Shown: in pieces, positions 1-11,371 of the stretch
How positions within the stretch are numbered: position 1 is the first letter of the stretch
Layout of the letters: each line of letters opens with the position of its first letter
Assembly (NCBI GenBank): GCA_051294375.1
Contig: CM119263.1
Coordinates: 2,725,583-2,789,582, forward strand
Direction of reading: 5' to 3'
DNA: 64,000 nucleotides
DNA from: Paraspadella gotoi
Taxonomy: Eukaryota; Chaetognatha
The notes under the pieces: model-generated
What the model was told of the DNA's origin: nothing
Database searches by the model: none
The model's input: the letters and a program-made list of their open reading frames with translations, nothing else
Translations under genes and position numbers: made by a program

Positions 1-430
1 AGGGAGGAAGAGGGAGGAAGTAGAGGAGAGAGGGAGGGAGGGATGGAAGAGGGAGGAAGTGGAGGAGGGAGGAAGTGGAAGAGAGAGTAAGGGAGGGAGA
101 AAGTGGAGGAGGAAAAGGAGAATTAGAAGGGATAAAAAAGAAGAAAAGAAAAAGGAAGAGACGAGAAAATAAAAAAGGAAATAAGAAAAAAGATAAATGA
201 TGATAAATTGATGAGCGAATCAGAAAAATGTTGCGAAGAATTTGGTCATAAAATGAATGAGATAAATAAACTGGAAAACTCGACGAAACGGAGGGGATAA
301 CTGATAAGTTGGGGGGGAGGGGAATGGGGGAAGGGATGGGGAGCAGGGGATTTGAGGGAGGAGATAAAGGAGGAAAGGGGAAGTGGAGGAAGAAGAGAAA
401 AAAGAAGAGAAAAGAAAAAGATTGAAATTT
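1..430. repeat. purine-rich GGA/GAA low-complexity DNA
   Basis: Imperfect units such as gaggaagtggaggaggga fill the first 130 bases, and A/G-rich DNA continues to about 430. I see no gene here. Confidence 0.8.
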
Positions 431-515
431 TAGGAATATTTTACCCTCAGTTGACAAACCCAAAATTTTTGGATGAGCAGATAAAAGTAAGTTATAAAGT
501 AAGAAATTGCTAAAA

Positions 516-660
516 TCAATATAAAAATTATCCATTCATTTAATAAATACGAAAGCCGCGGACTTTGGACAGGCTTTGGTGTTTTAAGGCCTCTATCACT
601 CTTACAAGATAATGACATAGCAGGTCCCTACAAGAATTCGATCAAGGCTCTCTCACAGTT
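516..660. repeat. dispersed repeat, copy without SINE (empty site)
   Basis: This stretch matches the two flanks of the SINE at 12.3-12.6 kb. Shared blocks are 'ataaaaattatccattcat', 'ttggacaggctttggtg' and 'cttacaagataatgacatag'. Here the blocks are contiguous; at 12.3 kb a SINE lies between them. It sits just past the stop codon of the minus-strand exon at 683-780, so it probably lies in that gene's 3' UTR or just beyond. An ATTAAA-type poly(A) signal on the minus strand falls inside it at 539-544, but that is weak evidence. Confidence 0.7.
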
Positions 661-682
661 CAATCGAGTCTCACCAGTGATT

Positions 683-780
683 TCAGATCATGTGCTCCGT
701 CTCCGTGGGTTTCGCGCCGCAGTCCTTCAACAGCACGTCCAGCTCTCCGTGCTCCTCCAGCTGCCGCAAGCTGTCGAGAC
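683..780 (-). CDS. terminal coding exon, C-terminus of an unrecognised protein
   Basis: On the minus strand a good acceptor (tttccccatcag) is followed by 98 bases with one convincing frame: two bases of a split codon, 31 sense codons and TGA. The peptide begins LDSLRQLEEHGELDVLLKDC and ends in PTETEHMI. It is acidic, amphipathic and probably helical. Codons favour C or G at the third position, unlike the A/T- and GA-rich surroundings. The exon enters with two bases, so the preceding exon must end with one base of a codon; it lies at higher coordinates and I did not identify it with certainty. A helical-repeat protein (ARM, HEAT or TPR type) or an ankyrin-type end is possible, but I do not recognise the family. 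Exon calling is fairly secure; function is unknown. Confidence 0.7.
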
Positions 781-905
781 CTGATGGGGAAAGGGGGGGA
801 AGCAAAAGGTGGACTTAAAAAAATTGTTGATGAACATTCAGATTTATTTTTTCCAATTCAAATTTCTTTATGCATACAGTTTTAATATCACTTTATTGTA
901 TAATT

Positions 906-1188
906 GTAGTCGGGCATTGCCTAGGTTCACCCCGCCTATAAGCATGACACCTTCAGTCCTGACCCGGTGGCTCATTGAGTAAAGCCATCAGCTCATGACC
1001 ACTAGGTACCGGGTTCAATCCCAACCCGGTACCTACCCTGTGGGAAGCGTGAGGGCGGCCGTAAGCCGCCTTGGGGGCGTGGCAACCCCTCAAGCCTGGT
1101 TCCTAGCCCAGGACCCGTTCCATGGCTACTAAAGGGCGTTATAGAAGTTATGGATAGTCATCTTCAGCCCACTTAGCGCCTTATCCAC
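906..1188 (+). mobile_element. tRNA-derived SINE, full-length copy
   Basis: A box-A-like motif TGGCTCATTGAG at 968-979 and a B box GGTTCAATCCC at 1012-1022 give the split RNA polymerase III promoter of tRNA-derived SINEs. A tRNA-unrelated body (aagccgccttgggggcgtgg) and a conserved tail (cttcagcccacttagcgcc) follow. Closely matching copies lie at 12.3, 61.8 and 62.2 kb, and a decayed one at 61.2 kb. About 280 bp is a normal SINE length. It lies upstream of the exon at 683-780, opposite in strand, so it may sit in an intron of that gene. Confidence 0.85.
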
Positions 1189-1263
1189 ATAATATTATTG
1201 TCTACTGAATGAATGTAACAACAACAATTTTCGATAACTAATCGAAAGTCGTGAAACAGTTTC

Positions 1264-1600
1264 TTGAAAACAGTTTTCATAAATTTCTCTTTCAATTTAA
1301 TTTTTCTTCCATTATTTTTTCTTTCCGCTTTTTTCTTCATAATCTTTTCTTTTCAAAATATTTTTCTCCTTTTTTTTCATTTTCTCATCGCTTGTTTTTC
1401 ACTCCAGCCAACGTTTCTTAATTTTCTTCTTTTCTTTTCTTTTTTTCTTATCTATCCTCTTTTCTCTTTTCTCTTTTCTTTTCTTTTCTATCCTATTTTC
1501 TCTTTTCTTTTCTTTTTTTCTTTTCTTTTTCAAACTCAGTCCTTCCTTCTTTTTCTTTTTTTCTTTCTTCCTCCATTTTGTTTATTCCCAAATTGAGATT
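1264..1600. repeat. TTTTC-rich pyrimidine tract
   Basis: Imperfect ttttctttt repeats. The open frame through it is only F/L/S and is not a gene. Confidence 0.8.
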
Positions 1601-1639
1601 CTTTTCTTTTATCTCGTCGCTTTTTTCCCACTTTCCTTC

Positions 1640-2305
1640 TTAGTTTGAATTTAATTCCTGTCGCTGCAACATGAATCTTTTTTGATAAATGTCATTTTCA
1701 TCGTCGTTGAAATTTAATTTAATTTAATTCAATTTCAATTGCATTTGTTATTTTCGCCGTCGTTCGCAAAGATAAAACATTTAAACGGATTTTATTGACC
1801 AAAATATTAAAAAACTCCGTTTATTTCTGGTTAAATCATAAGGCGGCTTTTGTTTAATTTGTCATACATGCCATTCTCAAAATAAAGAAGAGAGAGAGAG
1901 TGTAGAGAAGTTTCCGTCTCTCTACGCCGCTCCAAGTAATATCAGTTGGTCCAGGAAAGGCTCGGCTAAATACCGCAACCGACAAGGCATCCACTGACTC
2001 TATATCATGAGTATAATCTCGAAGACAATGTAAGAGAAATCATAGAGTAAATCGAAGTGTAATTCTAAAGAAATGCATCAATAATCCGTCATAAAATCCA
2101 GTAATAATTCGTTAAAGCCAGTGTAAAATGCCGTAGGAAAATGGTTAAAATACCGAGGGAAATTAGTCCAAGCAAGCGGAATCTATCAAACTGAATTCGT
2201 GATCCAAAGTCTGACTGAGGTTGACCGGGGAAGAAGAGGAGAGAGCTAGAGAAAGATATCTCAGTCTCTCTCGGTCCACAAACTATCTGTGGCCACTGGT
2301 TCTAC

Positions 2306-2339
<34 letters not shown>

Positions 2340-3220
2340 TTAATATATGTAAAAGCAAAAGTACAATGGAGATGAATAATAAAGGGATATAGGGAGGAAC
2401 AGAGAAATGTGAGAAAAAAAGAGAAAAAAATAAAAGAAAAAAATTTAAAGAAAAAAAAAAGTTAAAAAAAGAATAAAAAAAATACATATTTATTAAAAAC
2501 CACAAAAAAACAATAAAAATAAATAAATGTAAAAGGAAATAACAAAAAAAGAATTTCGTCTTAAGCAAGAAAATAAATATTTGATCATAAAGGAAGATGA
2601 AGCGACTCGGACTACACTCTGGAGAGATAAAAGGCGCGTTGAGGAAAAGAAGCGGAAAAAAAATAAAAGAAGCGGAAAAATAAAGAAAAAGAAGCGGTAA
2701 AAAAAGATAAAAAGAAGCGGAAGAAGAAACAAAAAGTGGGAAAAGAAAAAAAGAAGCGGAAAAAAGCGAAAAGGAAGCGATTAGGACGCGAAGGGAGGCA
2801 TATCTGAGGCGATAATGGCCTGGCGAAGAACGCGATGGAACGACGCTCGCCAGAGGGCGAAAGGCAAAAAAAAAAACCGGGCGGCCGGCGATGGCGACAT
2901 AGCGATGGTAACTGGCAATTAGTAGCGGCTAGTTATGGCGACTGGTAATTGATGGCGGTCGGGGATGAAGACGAGCAAAGGATAAAAGGAATAAAACATA
3001 GACAGTTGATTAACATAAGAAAAAAACAAACAGAAAGTTAGAATCTGGAAGTATCGAATAAATACTGTAAATGGTATAAGTTCAGACCAAGGAATGGCAT
3101 TTGCAACAAATTTATCAATATTGAGGAATGAATGGTAAGAACAGAAATGGACAAAGAATTTATCCAAAACAGTTTAAAAAAAAAAGATTTTGAATCGAGT
3201 GAAAGGATGCGAAACCGAAA
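1640..3220. other. no gene seen; AT- and A-rich spacer
   Basis: AT-rich DNA with a GA run at about 2310-2336, an A-rich part at 2400-2760 with scattered agaagcgg units, and short tandem ctggtaattg/ggcgact units near 2900-2960. No splice-bounded open frame stood out. Confidence 0.6.
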
Positions 3221-3224
3221 GTAA

Positions 3225-3405
3225 GAGAAACGTCGTCGTCGTCGTTGTTGTTGTAGCTGTTGTTGTTGTCGTGGTTATCGTCGACTAATACAGTTAATGA
3301 GTCCTAGACGTTCTCTCTCTTTGCGGATCCACGACGTCTTTTGTTTTTGTTTTTGTTGTTGTTGTTGTCGCTGACGTTTCGTCCGTCGTCGTAGATGGTT
3401 TTGTT
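3225..3405. repeat. GTC/GTT trinucleotide repeats
   Basis: cgtcgtcgtcgttgttgttg at the start, then a second gttgttgttgttgtcg block near 3350. These are imperfect. Confidence 0.8.
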
Positions 3406-3409
3406 GACG

Positions 3410-3496
3410 GCGCTTCGCCTATTTCCGCGAGGGGGCGTGCCCGTCCTGCGACGCGTCTCAATAAAAACGCCACAGTTCCCCCCGGGCTTCTGCGGC

Positions 3497-3527
<31 letters not shown>

Positions 3528-3600
3528 CCGACTGCGGCGACGCCCCCCGCCCGCAAATTGCGACTCCGCCGACGCGAGATTAAAACGCGAGCGGGAGGGA
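3410..3600. repeat. GC-rich GGC/GTC block, CpG-rich
   Basis: A sharp GC island in AT-rich DNA, with ggcggcggcgtcggcggcgt-type repeats. It could be a promoter-type CpG island or the poly-Ala part of an exon on the minus strand, but I found no bounded exon. Confidence 0.5.
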
Positions 3601-4049
3601 AACGTTTTTGTAATCCGCCGCCAGAGGTTTTTTTTTCACCCTTCTTCCTTTTTTGTTGATGTTTTTCGAGAAAACTAAAAAGTGGTCCCTTGGGGCGCGA
3701 GTCAAATCGTAAAACTTGGAAAAACAAAAGGGAAAAAGTTTTTTTTTTCTTTAGTCGCTTCGACTTGGAAAAATAAATCATGAAGAGAAATTTTTTTTTT
3801 ATTTTCTTCTTTTTTAAAAAAAGAATTTTCTGGAAAGAAGAAAACGATGAGAATACATTAATGAGATAGGAGAGAAAATATAGAAAATGAAAAATGGGAA
3901 ATAAAAGAGATGAAAATTGAGAGATAATACTTTAATAGTTGAAAAAATTCTTTGTTTGTCTTCGTCTTTTTATGTAAAGATATTTGAAAAGTTTAGGAAT
4001 AACTTTTTCCAATAAAGTAGTCGATCTTTTTGGATGAGCTTGAGCGGTG

Positions 4050-4117
4050 TCAAAAAGTCACAAGTCACAAGTCACAAGTGACAAGTGACAATTCACAAGT
4101 CACAAGTCACAAGTCAT
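4050..4117. repeat. 9-bp tandem repeat (agtcacaag type)
   Basis: About seven units of agtcacaag with variants such as agtgacaag. A degraded form is in the second block copy near 13055-13105. Confidence 0.85.
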
Positions 4118-4347
4118 GAGACAAATAAGAAAATATTCTAGGATTGGGAAAATAATGAAACGACGATAACGAAGACGATGACGACGACGATGGCGACAAC
4201 AACGTGGACGAAAACAATCTTGTGAAAAATACACCGACCAGACGCGAAAGCTATGAAACAGATGACCGCGGGCGAAACAACGAGAAAACAACGAAAGAAA
4301 CAAGAGAAACAACTGGGGAAAACAAAGAGGGAATTAACTGACGAAGC

Positions 4348-4473
<126 letters not shown>

Positions 4474-4709
4474 GGGCTTGGTCAGAAAGATTGGAAGCGA
4501 ATCTGTGGGGAGGGTTATTCTCGGGTTATGGGGTAGAGATGCTTGAAGGAAAAAAGGAAAAAGGAAAAAAAAGAGGAAAACAAAAGGAGAAAAGGAATTG
4601 CAAGAACAACAAAAAGATAAGACCACTGATGCCAGAAACTCATTTGCGGTCATCGAGTCATTTATCGTAGTTGTCTTTCGTCGATGTCAGCCTTAACACC
4701 GGATCCTCG

Positions 4710-4829
4710 GTTCTCTCTCTCTCTCTCCCCTCTCTTCTCTCTCTCCTTCTCTCTTCAATGCATCATAAAAGCGAAAACTTGGATCTTTCTCTCTCTCGCT
4801 CTCTCTCTTCTCTCTTCTCTCTCTCTCTC

Positions 4830-4862
<33 letters not shown>

Positions 4863-4868
4863 CTTCTT
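4710..4868. repeat. CT-rich tract
   Basis: Two CT-rich stretches, each beside an 'aaaagc(c)gaaaacttgga' unit, so the region is a tandem of a roughly 130-bp unit. Confidence 0.8.
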
Positions 4869-5011
4869 CAATCCTCATCAAAAGCCGAAAACTTGGATTC
4901 CGTTTGCTCTACTTTTTATTGACGGCAAAACTCAACTCGGAAAAGTGAAAAGTGAAAAGAGTGAATGAAAACTGGAGACGTGAATCGAATGAAATATCGA
5001 GTCGTTATTAC

Positions 5012-5120
5012 CTGCGACGACGACGACGACGACGACGATGACGCTGACGACGGCTAAAAAGACGATGACGACGACGACAGCAAAAAGGACAACGACGACG
5101 ACGACGACGACGACGACGGC
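5012..5120. repeat. (GAC)n trinucleotide repeat
   Basis: gacgacgacgacgacgac blocks with short interruptions. Confidence 0.9.
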
Positions 5121-5209
5121 GAAAACTGCATCTACGGCGGTTAATCGCTTTCAGACCTGATATATTGAGGCCATAAACCGGTCGTTCTGCCGTCTCACCG
5201 CCAGATGCG

Positions 5210-5440
5210 GATTCATAAGGCTTCGCAGCGCCGCTCGCCGCTCGCCGGATGACGCCGAGTGCCGCCTCGGGCCGCTTTATACGGAGTGCCGCCTTAAACC
5301 GCCTGATTCTGCCTGACGCCGCTTGACGCTGAATGAGGCCGCATGTCGTCGCCCGACGCCGCCTGATGCCGCCTCTCGCCGTTTGACGCCGCCCCGCGCA
5401 CGACACCGCCTGACGCCGCTTGACGCCGAATGAGTCTCAT
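5210..5440. repeat. GC-rich minisatellite, 'gacgccgcctgac' units
   Basis: Degenerate tandem units of about 12-13 bp built on gccgcctgacgccgcttgac. Open frames through it on the minus strand are Ala/Arg-rich and are repeat translation. Confidence 0.75.
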
Positions 5441-6059
5441 ACTAATCAATATTAAAAAGCGCGTTATCAGGCCTCGAGATGCTATTTTCATCGCCTGTTG
5501 CGGGCGTCATTGAACAGTTAATTCACCTGGGTCTTCACGACATCAGGCTTTATTCTTGCTCTCCTTGGCCTGACACGTCCCTGCCTGAAAAAGAAGTTGA
5601 TGTCTAATGGAAAAACTGACTGTTTCATTGAGATGGAATTTAGGAGAGAAAAAAAATGAGGGGAAAGGTTTATAAGAAAATGATGGTTTTGTGGGGAAAG
5701 TAATAAAAAGGTAAGGAATTGTAGTTGGAAAGTAAAGTGGAAGATTAACGGGGAGGAATAAGTAAGTAATTAAAGTAAGTAAGTAAATAAATAATTCAAG
5801 GATCAAGTTAAAAGTAATGAAAAATTCGAATGAGATTAAGTTATATCTTGAGGAAAAGTGCATTTAGCCACGCTTTAATTTAACTTAGCTTGGCTCAAAG
5901 TTAATTATATTAATTATATAGTTAAATAAATCATTATTTATAAATATATCCAATCAAGGATTGAAGTTCGCAATCCGAGAGAGAGAAAGAAAAAAAGACG
6001 AAATACAGGGTGAGTCGTTAAAATTTATACGTCGTTACCGACGATTTCATGGGGAATGG

Positions 6060-6063
<4 letters not shown>

Positions 6064-6152
<89 letters not shown>
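6064..6152. repeat. (GA)n microsatellite
   Basis: Near-continuous GA with two single-base interruptions. It marks the right end of the duplicated block. Confidence 0.95.
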
Positions 6153-6155
<3 letters not shown>

Positions 6156-6445
6156 TTTCCATTGAAAATTCTCGTTCCTTCCGACTTTTACATCTCTTAT
6201 ATCAGTTCTACGACTTTGGGATAAACTCCTTCAACGTCTCCATGGAAACCGCAGCGTCATCAAAATCTGACGAGCACTCAATCGCCGCTTCCGCCGCACC
6301 TGCTGATGCTGTCGCCTATGCCGCAACTGCTGCATCTACTGTAGAAGCAGCCCCTGTCGCACTTGCGGCATTACCACTGCTGTCCCTTCGCTTCTTCGTC
6401 ATATTTGACACTTTTTTTGTTGGAATCACCTGCTATCATTTCTTT
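6153..6445. other. GC-balanced stretch, no proven exon
   Basis: An ATG at 6242 opens an Ala-rich frame (METAASSKSDEHSIAASAAP) of about 60 residues before it enters CT repeats. Composition differs from the flanks. It could be a first exon or gct/gcc repeat; I see no clear donor. Confidence 0.25.
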
Positions 6446-6552
6446 CGCGCTCTCTCTCTGTCTCTGACTATCTCTCTCTCTCTCTACCCGCACGCCCACC
6501 TTGGCATACTTCACGTTCACAGGTTCTTAGACTTTCACTCACTCTCTTCTCT

Positions 6553-6584
<32 letters not shown>

Positions 6585-6616
6585 CTTTCTCTCTTCTCTC
6601 TCTCTCTCTCTTTCTT

Positions 6617-6665
<49 letters not shown>

Positions 6666-6726
6666 CCTCTCCTCTCTCTCTCTCTCTCTCTTTCTCTTCT
6701 CTTCTCTCTCTCTCTCTCTCTCTCTT

Positions 6727-6786
<60 letters not shown>

Positions 6787-6788
6787 TT
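6446..6788. repeat. (CT)n microsatellite, broken off by a gap
   Basis: More than 240 bases of CT with ctttct and cttct interruptions, running directly into N bases. Confidence 0.95.
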
Positions 6789-6964
6789 NNNNNNNNNNNN
6801 NNNNNNNNNNNNNNNNNNNNNNNNNNNNNNNNNNNNNNNNNNNNNNNNNNNNNNNNNNNNNNNNNNNNNNNNNNNNNNNNNNNNNNNNNNNNNNNNNNNN
6901 NNNNNNNNNNNNNNNNNNNNNNNNNNNNNNNNNNNNNNNNNNNNNNNNNNNNNNNNNNNNNNNN
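6789..6964. other. assembly gap, 176 N
   Basis: A sized gap starting inside a CT microsatellite. Confidence 1.
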
Positions 6965-7219
6965 ATAAAGATGCGATCGAGCGACCGAAAAGACATCCTC
7001 TTCAATTCTTTTTCTCTTTAAAAATTTAAGATTCAATTAAAACAGCGGGAAACGACAACGGTGGCGCAGTTGCATTCAACCACCGCCCCCCTACATTGTG
7101 TGAAAAAGAGAGAAGAGAGGGGGGCGTATGAGATGTGAGAATGAGAGCAAGACTTAGGGGAAAGAGATGTGAGGGGAAGGTGAGAGTAATGCTTTGTGAG
7201 AGTGAAGGGCGTGCAGGTG

Positions 7220-7239
7220 AGTAAGAGAGAGAGAGAGAG

Positions 7240-7270
<31 letters not shown>

Positions 7271-7312
7271 GAGAGAGAGGAGGAAGAGAGAGAGAGAGAG
7301 AGAGAGGAACAG
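7220..7312. repeat. (GA)n microsatellite
   Basis: GA run with gagg interruptions. Confidence 0.9.
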
Positions 7313-7345
7313 AGTTAATCGCATCAGGGTCATACATGAAATTCG

Positions 7346-7442
7346 ATTTTCCTCAGCCGAGACAAATAATTGCCGTTTGCTCGAAGGGCGATTTTCACTA
7401 AAACTGGGAATAAATGGAAAAATCACAGTCGTCGAATTGTGA
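7346..7442. other. exon-like island, strand uncertain
   Basis: Both strands show a strong acceptor. On the plus strand (ttcgattttcctcag) a frame runs ETNNCRLLEGRFSLKLGING and stops at TGA after about 27 codons. On the minus strand (ccatttattcccag) a 68-base stretch reads SENRPSSKRQLFVSAEENRI and has a GTATGA donor; its exit phase would fit the exon at 683-780. Either, or neither, may be real. Confidence 0.25.
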
Positions 7443-7485
7443 AGCTTTCGTTGTCCTGTTCTCTCTCATTTCCGCTTATTTCGCA

Positions 7486-7487
<2 letters not shown>

Positions 7488-7522
<35 letters not shown>

Positions 7523-7534
7523 CCTCTCTCTCTC

Positions 7535-7617
<83 letters not shown>
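7488..7617. repeat. (CT)n microsatellite
   Basis: CT run with a few cct interruptions. Confidence 0.95.
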
Positions 7618-7618
<1 letters not shown>

Positions 7619-7689
7619 GCACAAAGAATTGTCAAGGGATTGTCTCGACAGGAAGGCAGGCAATTCGGAGGTTAAAAAGGGTGGATGAA

Positions 7690-8055
7690 GAAGTGGGCGA
7701 TGTCCTCCCCCTTCCTCCTCCCTCCTCTGCTCCTCCTTCTTTTTCTTCCCTCTTCCTCCTTCCTCTTCCTCTCTCCTCCCCCTTCTCCTCCCTCCCTCCA
7801 CCCTTCCTCTCCCTCCTTCTTCCCTTCCTCTTCCCTTCTCTCTCCTCCTTCCTTCCTCCTCCCTCCTCTCTTCCTCCCCCTTCTCCCTTCCCCATTCCTT
7901 CCCCCTTCCCTCTTCCTCCCTCTTCCTCCTCTTTCTGTCTCCTCCCCCCTTCCTCCCTCTTCCTCCCCCCTTCTCCCCTTCCCCCCTTCCCCCTGCCTCC
8001 TCCCCCTTCCCCCCTTCCTCCCCCTTCCTCCCTCTTTCCTCCTTCCCTTCCATTT
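7690..8055. repeat. TCC/CTTCCTCC pyrimidine repeat
   Basis: Imperfect cttcctcc and cccttcc units over 360 bases. Both-strand open frames (P/S/L or E/G/R) are repeat artefacts. Confidence 0.9.
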
Positions 8056-8116
8056 CAGAGAGAGAGAGAGAGAGAGACAGAAAGAGACAGAAAGAGAGAG
8101 AAAGAGAGAGAGAGAC
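8056..8116. repeat. (GA)n with gacagaaa interruptions
   Basis: The pyrimidine tract switches abruptly to purine here, so the pair can fold back on itself. Confidence 0.9.
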
Positions 8117-8244
8117 CAAGAGACAGAGTCGGCTCTCTCCACATAATCCCGACTTGTCCGTCGGTTGACCTCCTCAAGAGACGAAAATTTCTTTTCTCCA
8201 TTAATCAGGATAAAGTCGAGTCACGTGATCGTCTTAGTTCCCGC

Positions 8245-8400
8245 GCGTGCTCAACTGCGTGCTCATTGCGAGTTAACTGCGTGCTCATTGCGAGTTAACT
8301 GCGTGCTCATCGCTTGCTCTTTGCGTGCTAATTACGTGCTCATTCTAGGATCATCGCTTGCTAATAGCGTTCTCACAGCGTGTTACTATTGCTTGCTTGA
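8245..8400. repeat. 22-bp minisatellite 'gcgtgctcattgcgagttaa'
   Basis: Two nearly perfect units of 22 bp, then decayed units (gcgtgctaattac, gcgttctcac). Confidence 0.85.
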
Positions 8401-8424
8401 TTATGAGGAAGACTCCTTCGCTTG

Positions 8425-8570
8425 AAGCAGTGATCGCCTTTAGATATTTGGGCGATCGCCTTTAGTTCGAAGTTGCGGCGATCCCCTTAAGTTGAAAGTT
8501 GCGGCAATCGCCTTTCGAAGTTGCGGCAATCGTCATTCGAAGTTGCGGCAATCGCCTTTCGAAGATCCCA
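8425..8570. repeat. minisatellite 'aagttgcggcaatcgccttt'
   Basis: About five variant units of 20-30 bp. Confidence 0.85.
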
Positions 8571-9410
8571 AACTACTAAAAAACATATTGTCATATCTAT
8601 TATGAAGAGAAATTGCTCAATGCGTTGGCAATTCTTCCACAGTCCAACCTATACCATATCAATTATTTTTATGTCAAGTTATTTCATTGGCAATTGTGTT
8701 ACATCGTCCTCCTGATTGCCTATTCTATTACTTTACGACGGATCGTAATATCGGGAATTGTTTTACAGCGCCGTCCGCCGTCCTTATTGACATTTCTTTT
8801 ATTTTATGGCACCGCACGAGCGGCGCCACCACCAATACTCCGCTATTTTTGCGGCGCCCTTCCTCAATCCTCCGCCATTTTGGAAAAATAACTCTTTCAA
8901 ATCGATGTCGAGATTTTATTGCCCTCTTACGTTTTACGTTCTGAGTCGTCTTCTCTTTATCTTATGAAAAATAAGGATGCGATTTTTAAAAAAAATGTCT
9001 TTGTGAATGAGAGATGAATGAGTGAAGTGAGAAATGAATGAGAAAGTGAATAAATCATTAAATGAACGAAACAATTGAGTGTGAAACATTAAAAACAATA
9101 AAACAGAAAAATTAAAATATGAATAAAGAAAACGATATTTTTTATGAGTGAAAGTAGAAATGTTAAAAAAGTGAATGAAAGGGAGATAATGATGAATCTG
9201 TACTCCAGATAGATATGCTTAAAATACTAAAAAAGGCAGATTAATTGGAAACATTACAGATGATTTTAAAGGAAGGTCAAAGTGAAAACCGAGGGATGGA
9301 AAACTAATTTGATAAACCAAATTTAATTTTATATCGGTTTTGTTTTGTAATGACATTTTGTAATATTAACCGGCTCGTTTTTTTTTCAGAATCCTATTCC
9401 CATAATTATT
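8571..9410. other. no gene seen; AT-rich spacer
   Basis: Mixed sequence to about 8950, then A-rich DNA with gaatgagtgaa-type short repeats. Short open frames show no splice signals worth reporting. Confidence 0.6.
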
Positions 9411-9416
9411 ATTCGT

Positions 9417-9505
9417 TCTTTCTCTCTCTGTCTCTCTCTTTCTCTTTCTGTCTCTGTCTTTCTCTATTTCTCTTTTCTCTTTTTCTCTCTTTCTATACTT
9501 CTCTC
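9417..9505. repeat. CT-rich tract
   Basis: ctctctctttctctttctgt-type imperfect repeat. Confidence 0.85.
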
Positions 9506-9509
9506 TCGG

Positions 9510-9850
9510 CGGGGGATGATTACGAGCAAGGATCGAGCCCCGGATCGGCGGTGAGCATGGCATGGCATGGCGTTATAAAGCCTTTGGGGGTGACAGAAAC
9601 CGCAGTGGGGGTTGAAAATCGATACAATAAAAATATCGAGGGGTGGCAGAAACAAGGGGGCTTGCCAGGGGAGAGTTTTAAAGCCTCGGGAAGGGGGGGG
9701 AGCAGGTCCCTCTAAAAGAGGCGTGGCGATAAACCCTGGCGGCGACGGGATTGAACGAGGTCATCGGAACGAGGGCGAAGGTCGGCGAGGGCGGCGCCAT
9801 ATTCGCGGACGAGTGGCGCCTCGAGCGGCGGAAAACGAGAAAAGAAATAC
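9510..9850. other. GC-rich island, possible coding or promoter DNA
   Basis: Base content rises and CpG appears. A plus-strand frame (GDDYEQGSSPGSA) meets a GTGAGC at 9551, but no acceptor precedes it apart from the CT tract. I do not call an exon. Confidence 0.2.
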
Positions 9851-9879
9851 GGGGAATGGGACGTTTGAGGAAGAATGGA

Positions 9880-10040
9880 TTGTGATGGGGAAGAGGGAGG
9901 GAGATGGAGATGGGGAAGAGGGAGAGGGAGAGAGAGAAGGGGAAGAGGGAGAGAGAGAGGACAACAGCGGAAGTTGGAGATTTGAGAAAGGAAAAAAATC
10001 GGAGAAAAAAAAATACCGAAAGTTGATAAGAAAAATAAAT
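9880..10040. repeat. purine-rich GGAGA/GAAAA DNA
   Basis: ggggaagagggagagggaga-type repeats. Confidence 0.8.
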
Positions 10041-10082
10041 CTAGAATAATTTAACATAGGTTACTGGTATTAAAACTTAGTT

Positions 10083-10085
<3 letters not shown>

Positions 10086-10167
<82 letters not shown>
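10086..10167. repeat. (GA)n microsatellite, about 41 units
   Basis: Uninterrupted GA. Confidence 0.95.
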
Positions 10168-10539
10168 CCCCTTGGCAGCTCTTCTGGAGGTTAAGCGATT
10201 ATATTCACTTCTAAAGCAAAAACCAAAAAAATGACATTTTTTCTTCAAGTTTAAGAAGAAAATCTTTGTCAAAATCCAGTTTATCTCTTTCAGGCTTTTC
10301 TTTCTCGAGTTAGTATGATTCTTTATTCATAGCAGTGTTCAGTTTATAAAAGTATTGCTATTGTAACAAGTGTAAAATTCTGTGAAAGTATTCCGTACCT
10401 CCTAAATGTAATCCTCCAGACTGTGAATAAATTCCGTTAATGTAAATCGTTCATCTTTCGCTCCAGAGGTCAAAAAAAAAAAGAGAAGAGAGAGAAAAAT
10501 ATCTCGCCTCACTTAGGATTTGTTTCCTTCGGATTTTTC

Positions 10540-10700
10540 AAATGAAAGTCTCTCTCCTCTCTTCTCCTCCTCTCTCCTCCTCTCTCTCGTCTCTCGTCCC
10601 TTCCAATCTCTCTCTCTACTCTCCTCTCAGCGCTTCTCCCTTTCTCTCCCTCTGGCCATCTCGTCTTCCTCTCTCGTCTCTCTCTCTTTCTTCAAAAAAT
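10540..10700. repeat. CTCCT/CT-rich tract
   Basis: Imperfect ctctcctctctcg units. Confidence 0.8.
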
Positions 10701-10784
10701 GTTCTGCGCATATATAGAAAATTTCTCCTTGGAAAAATCAGTGCCATGTCAAGGTCAAACGTAGTGACGTCCCCGGCGCCAATG

Positions 10785-10985
10785 TCCTCCCTCCAATGAC
10801 GTTGCGCCAATATCACCGCGCCAATGACCTGACCTCAACTGCCCCAATGTCCTCGCTCCAATGACGTTGCGCCAATATCACCGCGCCAATGACCTGACGT
10901 CAACTGCGCCAATGTGGTCGCGCCAAATACGCCGCACCAATTTCGCCACGCCAATGAGCCGCGCCAAAGACGTTACCGACGCTAG
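10785..10985. repeat. minisatellite 'gcgccaatgacctgac'
   Basis: A long unit (ccaatgacgttgcgccaata, then tcaccgcgccaatgacctga) appears twice at 10793 and 10858, followed by shorter decayed 'cgcgccaat' units. All units share gccaat. Confidence 0.85.
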
Positions 10986-10989
10986 AGGC

Positions 10990-11370
10990 GCTGCTGTCGA
11001 CTGCCGTGAATCTAAATTGCCGTCATATACCGAAACCACAAACGGTAGTGGGCGCGTGCTAACATGTGTGTTAAAGATTAAGCAATTATGGTGGACTAAA
11101 ATCCACCAACCGATCATCGGCGGTCATTGGAGCCGGAGGCAAGTCAGGGACTGCTTATAATGAACGGTTCTGTCACTAACAATATTTACTGTCTCTTCAC
11201 AATATATATTTTATTCTGAACAATTTGTTATGTCCATTACTGAGTAGAAAATCGAAAACCTCCGAGTCAAACTATGAAAAGAAAACAAATTATCAATTTT
11301 GCAAAAACAAATGAAAGGATATAACGTCGCAAACGCCATGAATCAATAGGAGGCGCTCTTTTTTTTCTGA
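10990..11370. other. no gene seen
   Basis: Mixed composition with a short inverted piece (tggtggactaaaatccacca). No splice-bounded frame. Confidence 0.5.
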
Positions 11371-11371
11371 G

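Noticed and set aside
968-1022. Functional tRNA gene
   Set aside because: Box-A-like and B motifs are present but the cloverleaf is not complete, and the unit is repeated with a SINE body.
6242-7036. Long S/L and R/E open frames of 156-259 codons around 6.2-7.0 kb
   Set aside because: They run through CT/GA repeats and the N gap, so the frame is not real sequence evidence.
7414-8298. 294-codon plus-strand frame
   Set aside because: Made of CT and CTTCC repeats; no coding composition.
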